DNA from: Candidatus Limnocylindrales bacterium
GTDB lineage: Bacteria > Desulfobacterota > Binatia > UBA1149 > CAITLU01
NCBI GenBank assembly: GCA_035626395.1
Contig: DASPNR010000023.1
Span: forward strand, 124,001-188,000
Length of the DNA stretch: 64,000 nt
Reading direction: 5' to 3'
The position numbers and the translations under genes are program-made. Each line of letters starts with the position of its first letter. Position 1 is the stretch's first letter. The notes beneath the pieces were generated by a model. It had not been told where the DNA came from. It did no database searches and worked only from the letters and a program-made list of their open reading frames with translations. Below are positions 27,614-35,923 of the stretch, piece by piece.

Positions 27614-28453
27614 ATGAGCTATGAGGGATATGAGTGCCTGCGGATCCGCGTCGAAGACGGCGTCTGCTTCGCGACCATCGACCACCCGCCCATCAACCTC
27701 TTCGATCTGGAGCTCATGCAGGAGATGGACCGGCTCGGCCGCGAGATCGAGGCCGACGACGATGTTCGGGTCGTCGTCTTCGACAGCGCCGATCCCGAGT
27801 TCTTCATCGCTCACGCCGACGTCTCGCTCATCCAGCGGCTTCCTGATGACGTCGGAGAAAAGCCGGCAACGCTGACGTTCTTCCATGCGATGGTCGACCG
27901 TTTCCGCACGATGCCGAAAGTCAGCATCGCCAAGATCGAAGGGCGCGCGCGCGGCGGCGGCAGCGAATTCGCACTGTCGCTCGACATGCGCTTTGCCGCC
28001 ATCGGCAAGGCCGTGCTGGCGCAGCCGGAGGTCGCGCTCGGCATTCTTCCCGGCGGAAGCGGCACCCAGCGCCTGCCTCGCCTGTGCGGCCGCGGCCGTG
28101 CGCTTGAGATCGTGCTCGGCTGCCAGGACTTCAGCGCCGAGGTCGCCGAGCGGTACGGCTATGTGAACCGCGCACTGGCGGCTACGGAGATCGGACCGTT
28201 CGTGGATCAGCTGGCGCGCCGGATTGCCAGCTATCCGACCGGCGCACTGGCGCTTGCCAAGCAATGCGTGAACGCAGCCGAGATCGGCGTCGTCGACGGA
28301 CTTCTCGAAGAGGCGTATGCATTCAACCGCACGCTGCCGACGCCGGAGGCCAAGCAGCGGATGGCCGACTTCCTCGCCAAAGGCGGACAGACACGAGAAC
28401 TCGAGACCGGCGACATGGGCATACTGGCCGAGCTGCTCGCAACGACCAGTTGA
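27614..28453 (+). CDS. Enoyl-CoA hydratase/isomerase family protein
   Basis: The 279-residue protein starts at ATG 27614, with AAGGAG upstream. The crotonase signature is IEGRARGGGSEFALSLDMRF (oxyanion hole). Both Glu positions of classical enoyl-CoA hydratase appear conserved, in QPEVALGILPGG and RALEIVLG. The C-terminal helix region follows. It probably hydrates or isomerises an acyl-CoA in fatty-acid or related catabolism; the substrate is unknown. It is a single gene, with no thiolase or dehydrogenase next to it. Confidence 0.92.
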   Translation: MSYEGYECLRIRVEDGVCFATIDHPPINLFDLELMQEMDRLGREIEADDDVRVVVFDSADPEFFIAHADVSLIQRLPDDVGEKPATLTFFHAMVDRFRTMPKVSIAKIEGRARGGGSEFALSLDMRFAAIGKAVLAQPEVALGILPGGSGTQRLPRLCGRGRALEIVLGCQDFSAEVAERYGYVNRALAATEIGPFVDQLARRIASYPTGALALAKQCVNAAEIGVVDGLLEEAYAFNRTLPTPEAKQRMADFLAKGGQTRELETGDMGILAELLATTS

Positions 28454-28616
28454 GGCCTCGCTGCCGCCTCACTGGTGGCGCACGAAGTGAACACAACCGC
28501 CCATCGAGACGTCACAGGAACGGAGCAGCGGCGGCCGTCACCCGAGGTATTGCCTCTGCCGGGTGCTCCGCCCGCTGCCGACTGATCACCAACACCTCAA
28601 CTGCGAAGGAGGTCCT

Positions 28617-28973
28617 ATGATTCGCAAGCTTCTGCTCCTTTCGAGTGCCGTTTCCGTGGCTGCAATGCTGTCGGCCGGCGGCGTTTACGCTGAAGACACG
28701 AAGAACAGACAGGACGAGAATGTTGCCGAGCGTGCTGCCGGCAACGCCGCGCGCGTGACCGATGACGCCGGCACCACCGCCGTCATCAAGACCAAGCTGC
28801 TGGCCGACCAGAGCACCAGCGGGCTGGAGATCGATGTGTCCACCAAGAACGGCGTCGTCTCGCTCGATGGAACCGTGGACTCGGCCGCCGAGAAGACGGC
28901 CGCCGAAAGGATCGCCAAGGGCACCAACGGCGTCACCGAAGTGAAGAACAACCTCAAGGTCCAGCCCGACTGA
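28617..28973 (+). CDS. Periplasmic BON-domain protein (OsmY-like)
   Basis: The 118-residue protein starts at ATG 28617, with a strong AAGGAGGT site. The signal peptide ends at about residue 25 (GGVYA-ED). One BON domain fills the rest (TTAVIKTKLLADQ, IDVSTKNGVVSLDGTVDS, GVTEVKNNLKV). BON proteins such as OsmY bind membranes or phospholipids and respond to osmotic or envelope stress. A strong hairpin with a T-run begins 35 bases after the stop and probably ends this transcript. Confidence 0.93.
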   Translation: MIRKLLLLSSAVSVAAMLSAGGVYAEDTKNRQDENVAERAAGNAARVTDDAGTTAVIKTKLLADQSTSGLEIDVSTKNGVVSLDGTVDSAAEKTAAERIAKGTNGVTEVKNNLKVQPD

Positions 28974-29007
28974 TCTCGGTGCCGGTCGACGAATCCGATT
29001 CCACCAG

Positions 29008-29043
29008 CGCGGCGGGGAGCGACAGCTCCTCGCCGCGTTTTTT
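29008..29043 (+). terminator. Intrinsic terminator after the BON gene
   Basis: CGCGGCGGGGAGC (29008-29020) pairs with GCTCCTCGCCGCG (29025-29037) around a GACA loop. The stem is 13 bp with one G-T wobble pair, and TTTTTT follows at once. It is the best terminator on this side of the window. It lies where an upstream GTG (28979) would start the ligase, so it also argues for a later ligase start. Confidence 0.85.
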
Positions 29044-29044
29044 C

Positions 29045-30802
29045 GTGGCCGGGGCGGATCCTTCGGCCGGCCGCGATCCCGCGCGCTGGTCGCACTTCGC
29101 GGCCGCGGCCGAAGCTGCCTCGGCCACCACTCGTCGCCTGGAGAAGGCGCGACGGATCGGCAGCTACTTCGCAACCCTGCCCGACCCCGATCTCGTGCTG
29201 GCCGCCCGCTTCCTGGCCGGTCACGTCTTCCCTCAGCGCGACCAGCGCACCACCAACGTCGGCGGCTCGGCGCTGTTTCGCGCAATCGCCGAGGTGACGG
29301 GAATGGCCGACGATGACCTGGCGGAGCGGCTCGTCGCACTCGGCGATCTCGGCGATCTGGCATTCGAAGCGGTGACGCGGGCGCATGCGACAGGCGCGCC
29401 GGTCACCACGGCGCTGACGCTGCAGGAGGTGTTCGAGGCGCTCGAGAAGCTGGCAGCGGCGTCCGGCACCAACGAGCGCAGCCGGATGGTCGTCGACATG
29501 CTGCGCGGCACCACCGCCTCCGAGGCGAAGTATCTGGTCAAGCTCCTGACCGGCGACCTTCGCATCGGCGTCAAGGAAGGCGCCATCGAGGACGCGGTCG
29601 CACGGCTGTACGGCGTGGAGATCGCACGCGTGCAGTGGGCGAACATGCTCACCGGCGACGTCGGCGAGACCGCTCTGCTCGCGCGGCAGGGCCGGCTCGA
29701 CGACGCGCGCATGCGACTGTTCCACCCGCTCAAGTTCATGCTGGCCACGCCGGCTGCCGATCTCTCCGACGTGGCCAGGCAGATGCCCGAGGAGTTCTTC
29801 GTCGAGGACAAGTTCGACGGCATCCGGGCGCAGGTGCACGTGGCGCGCACCGGCGAAGGAGGCGAAGGAATCGAGCCGCTTCATGGAACGCTGATCGACG
29901 GCGTACGCACCGCAATCTTCTCGCGCACGCTCGACGAGATCACCGCCAGCTTTCCGGACCTGCTCGCGGCTCTGGCGGCGCTGGTGCCGCAGGACGTGCA
30001 GGACGAGGAGGCCAGCGGCCTGATCCTCGACGGCGAGATCGTGCCCGTGCAGGGAGAGCGCATTCTTCCCTTCGCCGAGCTGCAGAAGCGGCTGGGGAGA
30101 AAGAAGGTCCCGGCGCATTTGCTCGAGCGCATCCCGGCGGCTTTCGTCGTCTATGACGTGCTCTACGGGCAGGGTCGCGTCCTGATCGAGGAGCCGCTGT
30201 CGGTGCGCCGCGCGGTGCTGGAGACACTGCCCATCGACGGCCACCGCACGCGCCGCGCCGGCTCGACGCGTTTTCGCGACGTGGCCGCGCTCGACGCCGA
30301 GTTCGACGGCGCGCGCGAGCGTGGCAACGAAGGCCTGATGGTCAAGGACCCGAGGTCGGCCTACAAGCCCGGTCGTCGTGGACGCGACTGGCTCAAGATC
30401 AAGCGCGCGCTGGCCACGCTCGACGTCGTCGTCACCGCGGTGGAGGTCGGCAACGGCCGCCGCCACAAGCTGCTGTCCGACTACACGTTCGCGGTGCGGG
30501 CGTCGGAGTCGGATCCGACGCTGCTCAACGTCGGCAAAGCCTACTCGGGACTGACGGACGCCGAGATCGAGGAACTGTCGCAGTGGTTCCGCGAGCACAC
30601 GATCCAGGAGTTCGCGCACGGGAAGGTGCGGCTGGTGGAGCCGCAGATCGTCATCGAGGTCACGTTCGACCTCGTGCAGCCCTCCAAGCGTCACAAGAGC
30701 GGGTATGCGCTGCGCTTCCCGCGCATCGTGCGCGTGCGCCGCGACAAGCCGGCCAGCGAGATCGATACGCTGGCGACCGTCGCGCGGCTGGCATCGAGCT
30801 GA
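29045..30802 (+). CDS. ATP-dependent DNA ligase (archaeal/eukaryal LIG1-type)
   Basis: The protein has 585 residues if started at GTG 29045. The frame is open from GTG 28979, but that segment contains a terminator hairpin, so the later start is preferred. The N-terminal DNA-binding domain (~20-215) is followed by the adenylation domain with K256 in EDKFDGIRA (motif I), motif IIIa-like VYDVLYGQGR, motif IV EGLMVKDP and motif V DWLKIKR. The OB domain ends the protein. Bacterial ligases of this type act in repair rather than replication. No Ku or RecJ-like partner is adjacent. Expression must come from a promoter near the start or from read-through of the hairpin. Confidence 0.92.
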   Translation: MAGADPSAGRDPARWSHFAAAAEAASATTRRLEKARRIGSYFATLPDPDLVLAARFLAGHVFPQRDQRTTNVGGSALFRAIAEVTGMADDDLAERLVALGDLGDLAFEAVTRAHATGAPVTTALTLQEVFEALEKLAAASGTNERSRMVVDMLRGTTASEAKYLVKLLTGDLRIGVKEGAIEDAVARLYGVEIARVQWANMLTGDVGETALLARQGRLDDARMRLFHPLKFMLATPAADLSDVARQMPEEFFVEDKFDGIRAQVHVARTGEGGEGIEPLHGTLIDGVRTAIFSRTLDEITASFPDLLAALAALVPQDVQDEEASGLILDGEIVPVQGERILPFAELQKRLGRKKVPAHLLERIPAAFVVYDVLYGQGRVLIEEPLSVRRAVLETLPIDGHRTRRAGSTRFRDVAALDAEFDGARERGNEGLMVKDPRSAYKPGRRGRDWLKIKRALATLDVVVTAVEVGNGRRHKLLSDYTFAVRASESDPTLLNVGKAYSGLTDAEIEELSQWFREHTIQEFAHGKVRLVEPQIVIEVTFDLVQPSKRHKSGYALRFPRIVRVRRDKPASEIDTLATVARLASS

Positions 30803-30945
30803 TCTCGCTGCGCAGGCTCCCGCCCGAGCTCAACGTGTCGCCGGCAGGCGCCGCGCACGCGCTGCCGGTATCGACGGGCGTTTTTCCGGAGGTGCGGGCC
30901 GACAGCGTTGCGGCACTGCCGGCCCGCGGGAGGAGACGGAAAAGA

Positions 30946-31911
30946 TCAGGCCGACGGCGCCCAGTCCTCGAACCCGAGAATGCCGAGGGTGGCAAACTGG
31001 GCGCGCAGGCGGTCGTTGAGGAGGCCGAGCCGCTTCACGTTCGGAACGATCTTGGAGAACAGCATGGTACGGAACTGCCGCATGGTCTCGGATTTGTCGC
31101 TCAGCTCGACCATCTCCTTGACGGGAAGACCGAACTCTTCCCACAGAACCTTGGGCAGCAGGCGGTCGCGCATGAGATAGGAGGCTTCGACCGCGAACTC
31201 TTCGCGGATCTTCAGCTCCGAGTCGCTCATCTCCTTGTACGCCTCGCGGAGAGACAGGACCCCGAAGGCAACGTGGCGAGACTCATCGGACATGATGCGC
31301 GAGGTGATGTCCTTGATCAGCGGCTCGCGCGTGATCTCGTTCTGCATTCCAAAGGCGGCCAGTGCCAGGCCCTCGACGAGAATCTGCATTCCCAGATACT
31401 TGATGTCCCATTCCTTGGCCGTGAGGATCTGGTCCAGGAGCGTGCGCAGCTCCGGATTGCAGGGATATTCCTTCTCGAGCTTGCGCGAGAGGTACAGCTC
31501 GTAGGCCTCGACGTGGCGAGCTTCGTCGGCCGCCTGCTGGGCAGCGTAGAACTTGGCATCGATGTCGGGCACGCAATTGACGAGCTGCGCAGCCACCATC
31601 AGCGCGCCCTGCTCGCCATGCATGAACTGCGACAGCGACCATGCCTGCCCGCAGTGCCGGAGGTGACGGATGTTGGCTTCGCTCAGCTTGTTCCAGTGCG
31701 AGCTGCCGTACCAGGGAATGGTCTGATCGGGAATGTTCTCGGCTTCGGGATCGACGTGCGTGTCCCAGGCAGGATCGGTCTTGGCGTTCCAGTGTCCGAC
31801 CTTGGACTTCTCGTAGAGGTTGCGAAGGCCCTCCTCCTTGGTCGCGTAATCCCAGACGTACTGGATATCGAACCCGGTCGGCAGCGCTTCGGCGTGAGCT
31901 CCCTGCGGCAT
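30946..31911 (-). CDS. Ferritin-like diiron-carboxylate protein
   Basis: The 321-residue protein starts at ATG 31911, with GGAGGG about 8 bases upstream. It is helical, with two diiron-type ligand sets: E in HGEQGAL with DEARH (ExxH), and E in VEGLAL with DESRH (ExxH). These match the ferritin-like four-helix bundle of R2-like and AurF-like oxygenases. It is probably a cytoplasmic diiron oxygenase or oxidase of unknown substrate. An AT-rich perfect palindrome lies about 70 bases upstream, suggesting dedicated repression. No electron-transfer partner is next to it; a Rieske ferredoxin lies 14 kb away. Confidence 0.85.
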   Translation of the reverse strand: MPQGAHAEALPTGFDIQYVWDYATKEEGLRNLYEKSKVGHWNAKTDPAWDTHVDPEAENIPDQTIPWYGSSHWNKLSEANIRHLRHCGQAWSLSQFMHGEQGALMVAAQLVNCVPDIDAKFYAAQQAADEARHVEAYELYLSRKLEKEYPCNPELRTLLDQILTAKEWDIKYLGMQILVEGLALAAFGMQNEITREPLIKDITSRIMSDESRHVAFGVLSLREAYKEMSDSELKIREEFAVEASYLMRDRLLPKVLWEEFGLPVKEMVELSDKSETMRQFRTMLFSKIVPNVKRLGLLNDRLRAQFATLGILGFEDWAPSA

Positions 31912-31977
31912 TGTCGGTCCCTCCTGTGTCGCGGGCAGGCCCGGTCCTCCGCCCCTGCGCGCGCGAGGCTGGAAGTA

Positions 31978-31992
31978 GATAGTTCTACTATC
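31978..31992 (-). promoter_or_regulatory. Palindromic operator candidate with overlapping promoter
   Basis: GATAGT-TCT-ACTATC is a perfect 6-bp-arm inverted repeat, AT-rich in GC-rich surroundings, about 70 bases upstream of the diiron gene start. On the minus strand TTGACT (32000-31995) abuts it as a likely -35 element, so the palindrome fills the spacer where a repressor would block polymerase. The -10 element is weak (TACTTC). Confidence 0.5.
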
Positions 31993-32242
31993 CAAGTCAA
32001 CAGCAGGATCGGCCGTCGTGCCGCCGGGGCGCCCGGAGAACGGACCCCGCTAGCGCGTCCCGCTCGCGGAACCGTGCGAAAATGGGGCTTGGCCGCACCC
32101 GTGGGCCGGCCACCGAGGCTACGGCAACGAGGAAGCGCTCGCCGCAGCGCCGGCTCGCCCGGCACGTCGCCCGGCACGGTGGCCCCGCACGTGGCCTCGC
32201 ACGGTCGCCCCGCACGGTGGCCCCGCCGGGTCCGTGAGACGA
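31993..32242. other. Non-coding region with short GC-rich tandem repeats
   Basis: With the leader of the diiron gene, this makes 331 bases (31912-32242) without a gene. At 32159-32233 there are about six imperfect 12-14 base units of the form CCGCACGGTGGCC (variants CCGGCACGTCGC, CCGCACGTGGCC, TCGCACGGTCGCC). They lie just after the stop of the minus-strand YfcH/SRPBCC gene. No other element is seen. Confidence 0.55.
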
Positions 32243-33622
32243 TCAGTCCGCGGCGGTGTCGAAGAGCTCGAGAAGCCGCGTGCGGCGATAGGCGAAGATC
32301 AGGGCCAGGTCGCGCTCCACCCTGTCGCCGGCGACCCATTGGCCGAGCGCTCCGAATGGCAGCTCGTAGCGGACGATGTCGCGCACGAGCGTCCCGCCGT
32401 CGAGCGGCTCGAACTCGTGCGTGTGCCGCCACGACTTGTACGGACCGCGGACCTGCGTGTCGACGAACGTGCGAGGAGGGTCCCAGACGTCGATGCGGCT
32501 GCGCCATCGCATCGGAAGGCGATGCAGGCTCAGGCGGTAGTCGATGGTGGTGCCTTCCGTCATTCCGTCATCGGGCGCGCGCACGACGCGGAAGTTGAGG
32601 AACTGCGGCGTGATGTCGGGCAGATTGTGCGCATCGGCGAAGAACGGGAAGACCTCGGCCGGCGGCGCATCCAGCCACAGCTCCTGCCGCATCTCGCGTG
32701 CCGGATCGAGGCACAGGTTTCGCAGCGCCAGCTCGAGCTCTTCGTAGTCGAAGCGAAAACCGGCATCGTCGGCGGCCACCGGCACGACGCGCTGGCTTCC
32801 GAGCAGCAGGATCGACATCTCGCCGAGCATCATCTTCAGCGCCGCGGCCGGCGCGGGGAAGAGCGCAGGCCGTCGCAGCACGCGCGCCAGCGTGCGCGTG
32901 AACTCCTTGTTGGTCACCGGGTTGGGAGAGACCGCGTTGACCGGCCCCTCGAGCTCGTCCTTCTCGATGGCAAAGACGTAGAGCGAGACCAGATCCTCGA
33001 TGTGGATCCAGCTCATCCATTGGTCGCCGCTGCCGAGACGGCCACCGAGGCCGAGCCGGAACAGCGGCAGCATCTTGCCGAGCGCGCCGCCCTCGCGGGC
33101 CAGCACGATGCCGGTGCGCAGCGAGACCCAGCGCATGCCGTGGTTCTCGGCTCGCCGCGCCTCGTGCTCCCAGACCCGGCAGACGTCGGCGAGAAAGTCG
33201 TCCCCGTGCTCGGCCGTCTCCTCGAGCGGCTCGTCGCCTCGGTCGCCGTAGAAACCGATTGCCGAGGCGGAAACGAACGTGCGCGGCCGCTTCTCGGGCG
33301 GCAGCAGGCCGATGGATTCCACCAGCGTGCGCGTTCCGAGCGCACGCGATCGCAGGATCGAGTCCTTTCGCCGGCGCGACCAGCGCGCCGTACCAACGTT
33401 CTCGCCGGCAAGGTGGATGACCGAGCTCACGCCTTCCCACGCGCGGCCGTCGAGATGGCCGGCTTCGGGGTTCCACTCGTGCACCGTGCACTTGATTGGG
33501 AGCGTCAGCAGCGCCTCGTCGAGATTGCGGCTGAGCGCCACGACGTCGTGTCCTCCATCGAGAAGGCGGCGAACCAGGTGCTGGCCGACTAGGCCGGTGG
33601 CTCCGGTGACGAGTACCTTCAT
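32243..33622 (-). CDS. YfcH-like (TIGR01777) epimerase fused to SRPBCC domain
   Basis: The 459-residue protein starts at ATG 33622 (MKVLVTGATGLVGQHLV). Residues 1-300 are an extended short-chain dehydrogenase-type NAD-binding domain with GATGLVG, IHLAGENV and SASAIGFYGDRG, the signatures of the TIGR01777 SulA/YfcH family. The C-terminal ~150 residues are a START/SRPBCC ligand-binding fold (LWLDAPPAEVFPFFADAHNL). This fusion is known in several bacterial groups; its reaction is undetermined. It is divergent from the PPOX gene, with 111 bases between starts. Confidence 0.9.
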   Translation of the reverse strand: MKVLVTGATGLVGQHLVRRLLDGGHDVVALSRNLDEALLTLPIKCTVHEWNPEAGHLDGRAWEGVSSVIHLAGENVGTARWSRRRKDSILRSRALGTRTLVESIGLLPPEKRPRTFVSASAIGFYGDRGDEPLEETAEHGDDFLADVCRVWEHEARRAENHGMRWVSLRTGIVLAREGGALGKMLPLFRLGLGGRLGSGDQWMSWIHIEDLVSLYVFAIEKDELEGPVNAVSPNPVTNKEFTRTLARVLRRPALFPAPAAALKMMLGEMSILLLGSQRVVPVAADDAGFRFDYEELELALRNLCLDPAREMRQELWLDAPPAEVFPFFADAHNLPDITPQFLNFRVVRAPDDGMTEGTTIDYRLSLHRLPMRWRSRIDVWDPPRTFVDTQVRGPYKSWRHTHEFEPLDGGTLVRDIVRYELPFGALGQWVAGDRVERDLALIFAYRRTRLLELFDTAAD

Positions 33623-33733
33623 GCGCAGACGCCGGTGAGCCTCTACTGCCCAGAAAGAGGCGGTCAAGCAATCTCGGGTTCGCCGGCGGACTCGCGGGTG
33701 CTCGGCCGCCTCGGCCGTGCTAACGAGCGGCCG

Positions 33734-34216
33734 ATGAAAGTTGCCGACTCCTCGTTCGAAATGGCTGCGCTGCAACGGCTGCTCGAGTCGAGCCCGGCCG
33801 CCTCTCCGGCACTGGCCGACTCGGTTGCCTTCGCGCCGCGCCGCATGAGCGCGGCCGAGCTCGCAAGTTTCTGGTCGTCGATCCGCCTGGTGGCGATGGC
33901 GACGGTGGGGCCTTCCGGCCAGCCGCACATCGCGCCGGTGCATGCCGAGCTGCGCGGCGACGAGTTGTCCGTGCAGGTCTACGCGGACGCGACGCGGCGG
34001 CGCGATCTGCAGTCCAATCCGCGCGTTGCGTTCACCGCCTGGGACAGCGAGGGGGCCGTGGCGATCCTCTATGGCCGCGCTCGCGAGGTCGAAGGCAGCC
34101 TTCGTTCGGCGCGACCGTCGCAGGCCGGCCGCGAGCGCGAGGTCGTCGAGATCCTCGTGCGGCTGACGCGCGTCTACGCGATGTCGGCGAAGAAGGTCTG
34201 CGCACCCTCTTCCTGA
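33734..34216 (+). CDS. PPOX-family flavin/F420 split-barrel protein
   Basis: The 160-residue protein starts at ATG 33734. The split barrel of pyridoxamine phosphate oxidase relatives is seen in IRLVAMATVGPSGQPHIAPV, ELSVQVYADATRRRDLQSNP and VAFTAWDSEGAVAILYGRAREV. It has no signal peptide. It probably binds FMN or F420, with unknown substrate. It converges on the STN-like gene, the stops one base apart (34216/34218), with no room for a terminator. Confidence 0.82.
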   Translation: MKVADSSFEMAALQRLLESSPAASPALADSVAFAPRRMSAAELASFWSSIRLVAMATVGPSGQPHIAPVHAELRGDELSVQVYADATRRRDLQSNPRVAFTAWDSEGAVAILYGRAREVEGSLRSARPSQAGREREVVEILVRLTRVYAMSAKKVCAPSS

Positions 34217-34217
34217 A

Positions 34218-34925
34218 TCATTTCATTGCCGACAGGACTTCGGTCAGCTTCTGGATGATCGCCGGGTCGTTCTGCTGTCCGAGCAGGCGGCGCACCAGCT
34301 GCGGCGAGTCCGGATAGTGCTGCAGCGAGCCCGCCAGCACCTCGGCATCGGTGATGAGGAACTGCTGGCGCTTCTCGCCGCCGAACATCTTCTCGGCCAG
34401 CGATGCGAGCAGCTCCTCGCTTACGTCGGGATTCTCGCCGAGCGGCGCGACGGGAGGCGGCACCGCTGCGGGAGCCGGAGGCGCAGGCGCCGCGGCGGGC
34501 GCGGGAGGCGGCGGCGTATCGAAGCCCATCTCGCTGCCGAGCTTGCGTGCGGCCATCTTCGTCACCGGCCCGCTCTGGTTTCCCGACACGTGCACCCAGG
34601 CCACGCGTGCGTTGCCGGTGGCCGGGTCCCTGCCCTGCCCCAGCAGATAGTTCTCGTGATTGAGAAGCGCCGTCATCACGTCGCCCAGCGGAAGATCGCG
34701 ATAGTTGGCGCTGACGGCGCGATCGTCGGCATCGTAGGCGCGAAGCTCGACGCCGGCGCGGCTGCAGAGCTCTTCGAGCACCGCCTTGAGGGAATCGAAC
34801 TGTCCGACCAGCGTCGTAGTCTGGTCGGCAGCCACCTCCACGGTCTGCTCGGCCCATGCCGCCGGGGCTGCCGCGAGGATGCACGCCGCCCAGGCTGCAA
34901 CGCATGCCGTGACGATTCCCTTCAC
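34218..34925 (-). CDS. Periplasmic protein with STN-like N-terminal domain
   Basis: The protein has 235 residues from GTG 34925; the frame is open upstream but that part is antisense-like, and this start gives a clean signal peptide ending near residue 26 (AAWAEQ). Residues 27-100 resemble the secretin/TonB short N-terminal domain (STN), with VGQFDSLKAVLEELCSRAGV and YRDLPLGDVMTALLNHENYL. A Pro/Ala-rich linker (~135-165) follows, then a helical C-terminus ending in a repeated-helix-like segment. STN domains mediate contacts in outer-membrane export. Function here is unknown. Confidence 0.72.
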   Translation of the reverse strand: MKGIVTACVAAWAACILAAAPAAWAEQTVEVAADQTTTLVGQFDSLKAVLEELCSRAGVELRAYDADDRAVSANYRDLPLGDVMTALLNHENYLLGQGRDPATGNARVAWVHVSGNQSGPVTKMAARKLGSEMGFDTPPPPAPAAAPAPPAPAAVPPPVAPLGENPDVSEELLASLAEKMFGGEKRQQFLITDAEVLAGSLQHYPDSPQLVRRLLGQQNDPAIIQKLTEVLSAMK

Positions 34926-34984
34926 CGTCCCGCTGTGCGGCCGGCCGCTGCCGCAGTCAAATCGCCGCCGCCCTGACGCACGGC

Positions 34985-35872
34985 TCACCAGTCGACGAAT
35001 CGCAGGCCCACCAGCGCAGGCACGCCCGCATAGTAGAGGACGTGGCAGAACCGCTCGGCCCACAGTCGCGCGGTCCCGGCTCGCGCCGCGCTCGCCCACG
35101 TCGCCAGCATCGCCGCCGCTTCGGCCGCGGCTCGCACGACGCCCGCATACAGCACGAGATAGATGATCAGGATGAGCCAATATTCCAGAAGCGTCCGCCA
35201 CCACGCCGCCGGGCTCTCGAGGTTCCACTGGCCAAAGAACCCGCCGAAGCTGATGTGCTGGTGCGCGTTGAACAGCAGCACGGTCGGAGCCAGCCCGAAC
35301 ACGGGGTACTTGATGAGAAGATCGCGCCATGACGCCCGTCCGTGCCGCGCGCGGGCATGCGCCCACTGCACGACCGGATGCTCGACCGCCGCCGCTGCAG
35401 CCGGGCACGCGCAGTCGCTCGCAAACGCCTCCAGCAGCGGCCTCGGGTCTTCCACCGATACGCCGTACTGGAGCCATTGCCCCGAGCGCAGCTGTATGGA
35501 GAAGCCGGGAGTCGGCAGCGGGACGAGCCACGGCGCGATGCGGCCGACGGCGCGTCCGGAGACTTCCATGGTCACGTCGCGTGCCCGCACCACGAGCTCG
35601 GAGGCGCCGATGGAGATGTCGGCGCCGCGAGTGCGAAGCAGCAGATGGGCTGCCAGCGCCGGCAGCACCGCCAGCGCAAGGAACATGCGCACGAGCGTCG
35701 GCGGCGTGACGGCTTCGGCCGAGAACAGCAGCAACCCCATCATCCACGGCAGGCTCAGTCCGGCCAGCGCCATCAGCGCAGCGCAGCCGAGCCGCCATGG
35801 CCACGAGCCGGCCGCGCCGGAGGTTTCGAGTTGCGGGGGCACCATCGGCAATCTAGCCTGCCGTGGCGTCAT
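34985..35872 (-). CDS. Multi-pass membrane protein of unknown function
   Basis: The protein has about 295 residues from ATG 35872; ATG 35845 (MVPPQL) is an alternative, and neither has a clear ribosome site. Two transmembrane helices lie in the first 80 residues, then a ~110-residue soluble beta-type domain resembling a bacterial PH-like fold (ISIGASELVVRARDVTMEV, GFSIQLRSGQWLQYG). Two or three further helices end the protein. No family was recognised with confidence. It is divergent from Lnt with 51 bases between starts, and upstream of the STN-like gene on the same strand, so an envelope role is plausible. Confidence 0.68.
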   Translation of the reverse strand: MTPRQARLPMVPPQLETSGAAGSWPWRLGCAALMALAGLSLPWMMGLLLFSAEAVTPPTLVRMFLALAVLPALAAHLLLRTRGADISIGASELVVRARDVTMEVSGRAVGRIAPWLVPLPTPGFSIQLRSGQWLQYGVSVEDPRPLLEAFASDCACPAAAAAVEHPVVQWAHARARHGRASWRDLLIKYPVFGLAPTVLLFNAHQHISFGGFFGQWNLESPAAWWRTLLEYWLILIIYLVLYAGVVRAAAEAAAMLATWASAARAGTARLWAERFCHVLYYAGVPALVGLRFVDW

Positions 35873-35923
35873 GGAGAACACGGAATCATCGAACGACGTG
35901 GGCACTCCAGCACGCCGCTTCCC

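Noticed and set aside
30583..32598. Plus-strand open frame of about 670 codons overlapping the ligase end and diiron gene
   Set aside because: It runs antisense to the clear diiron protein and across a non-coding gap; no motif.
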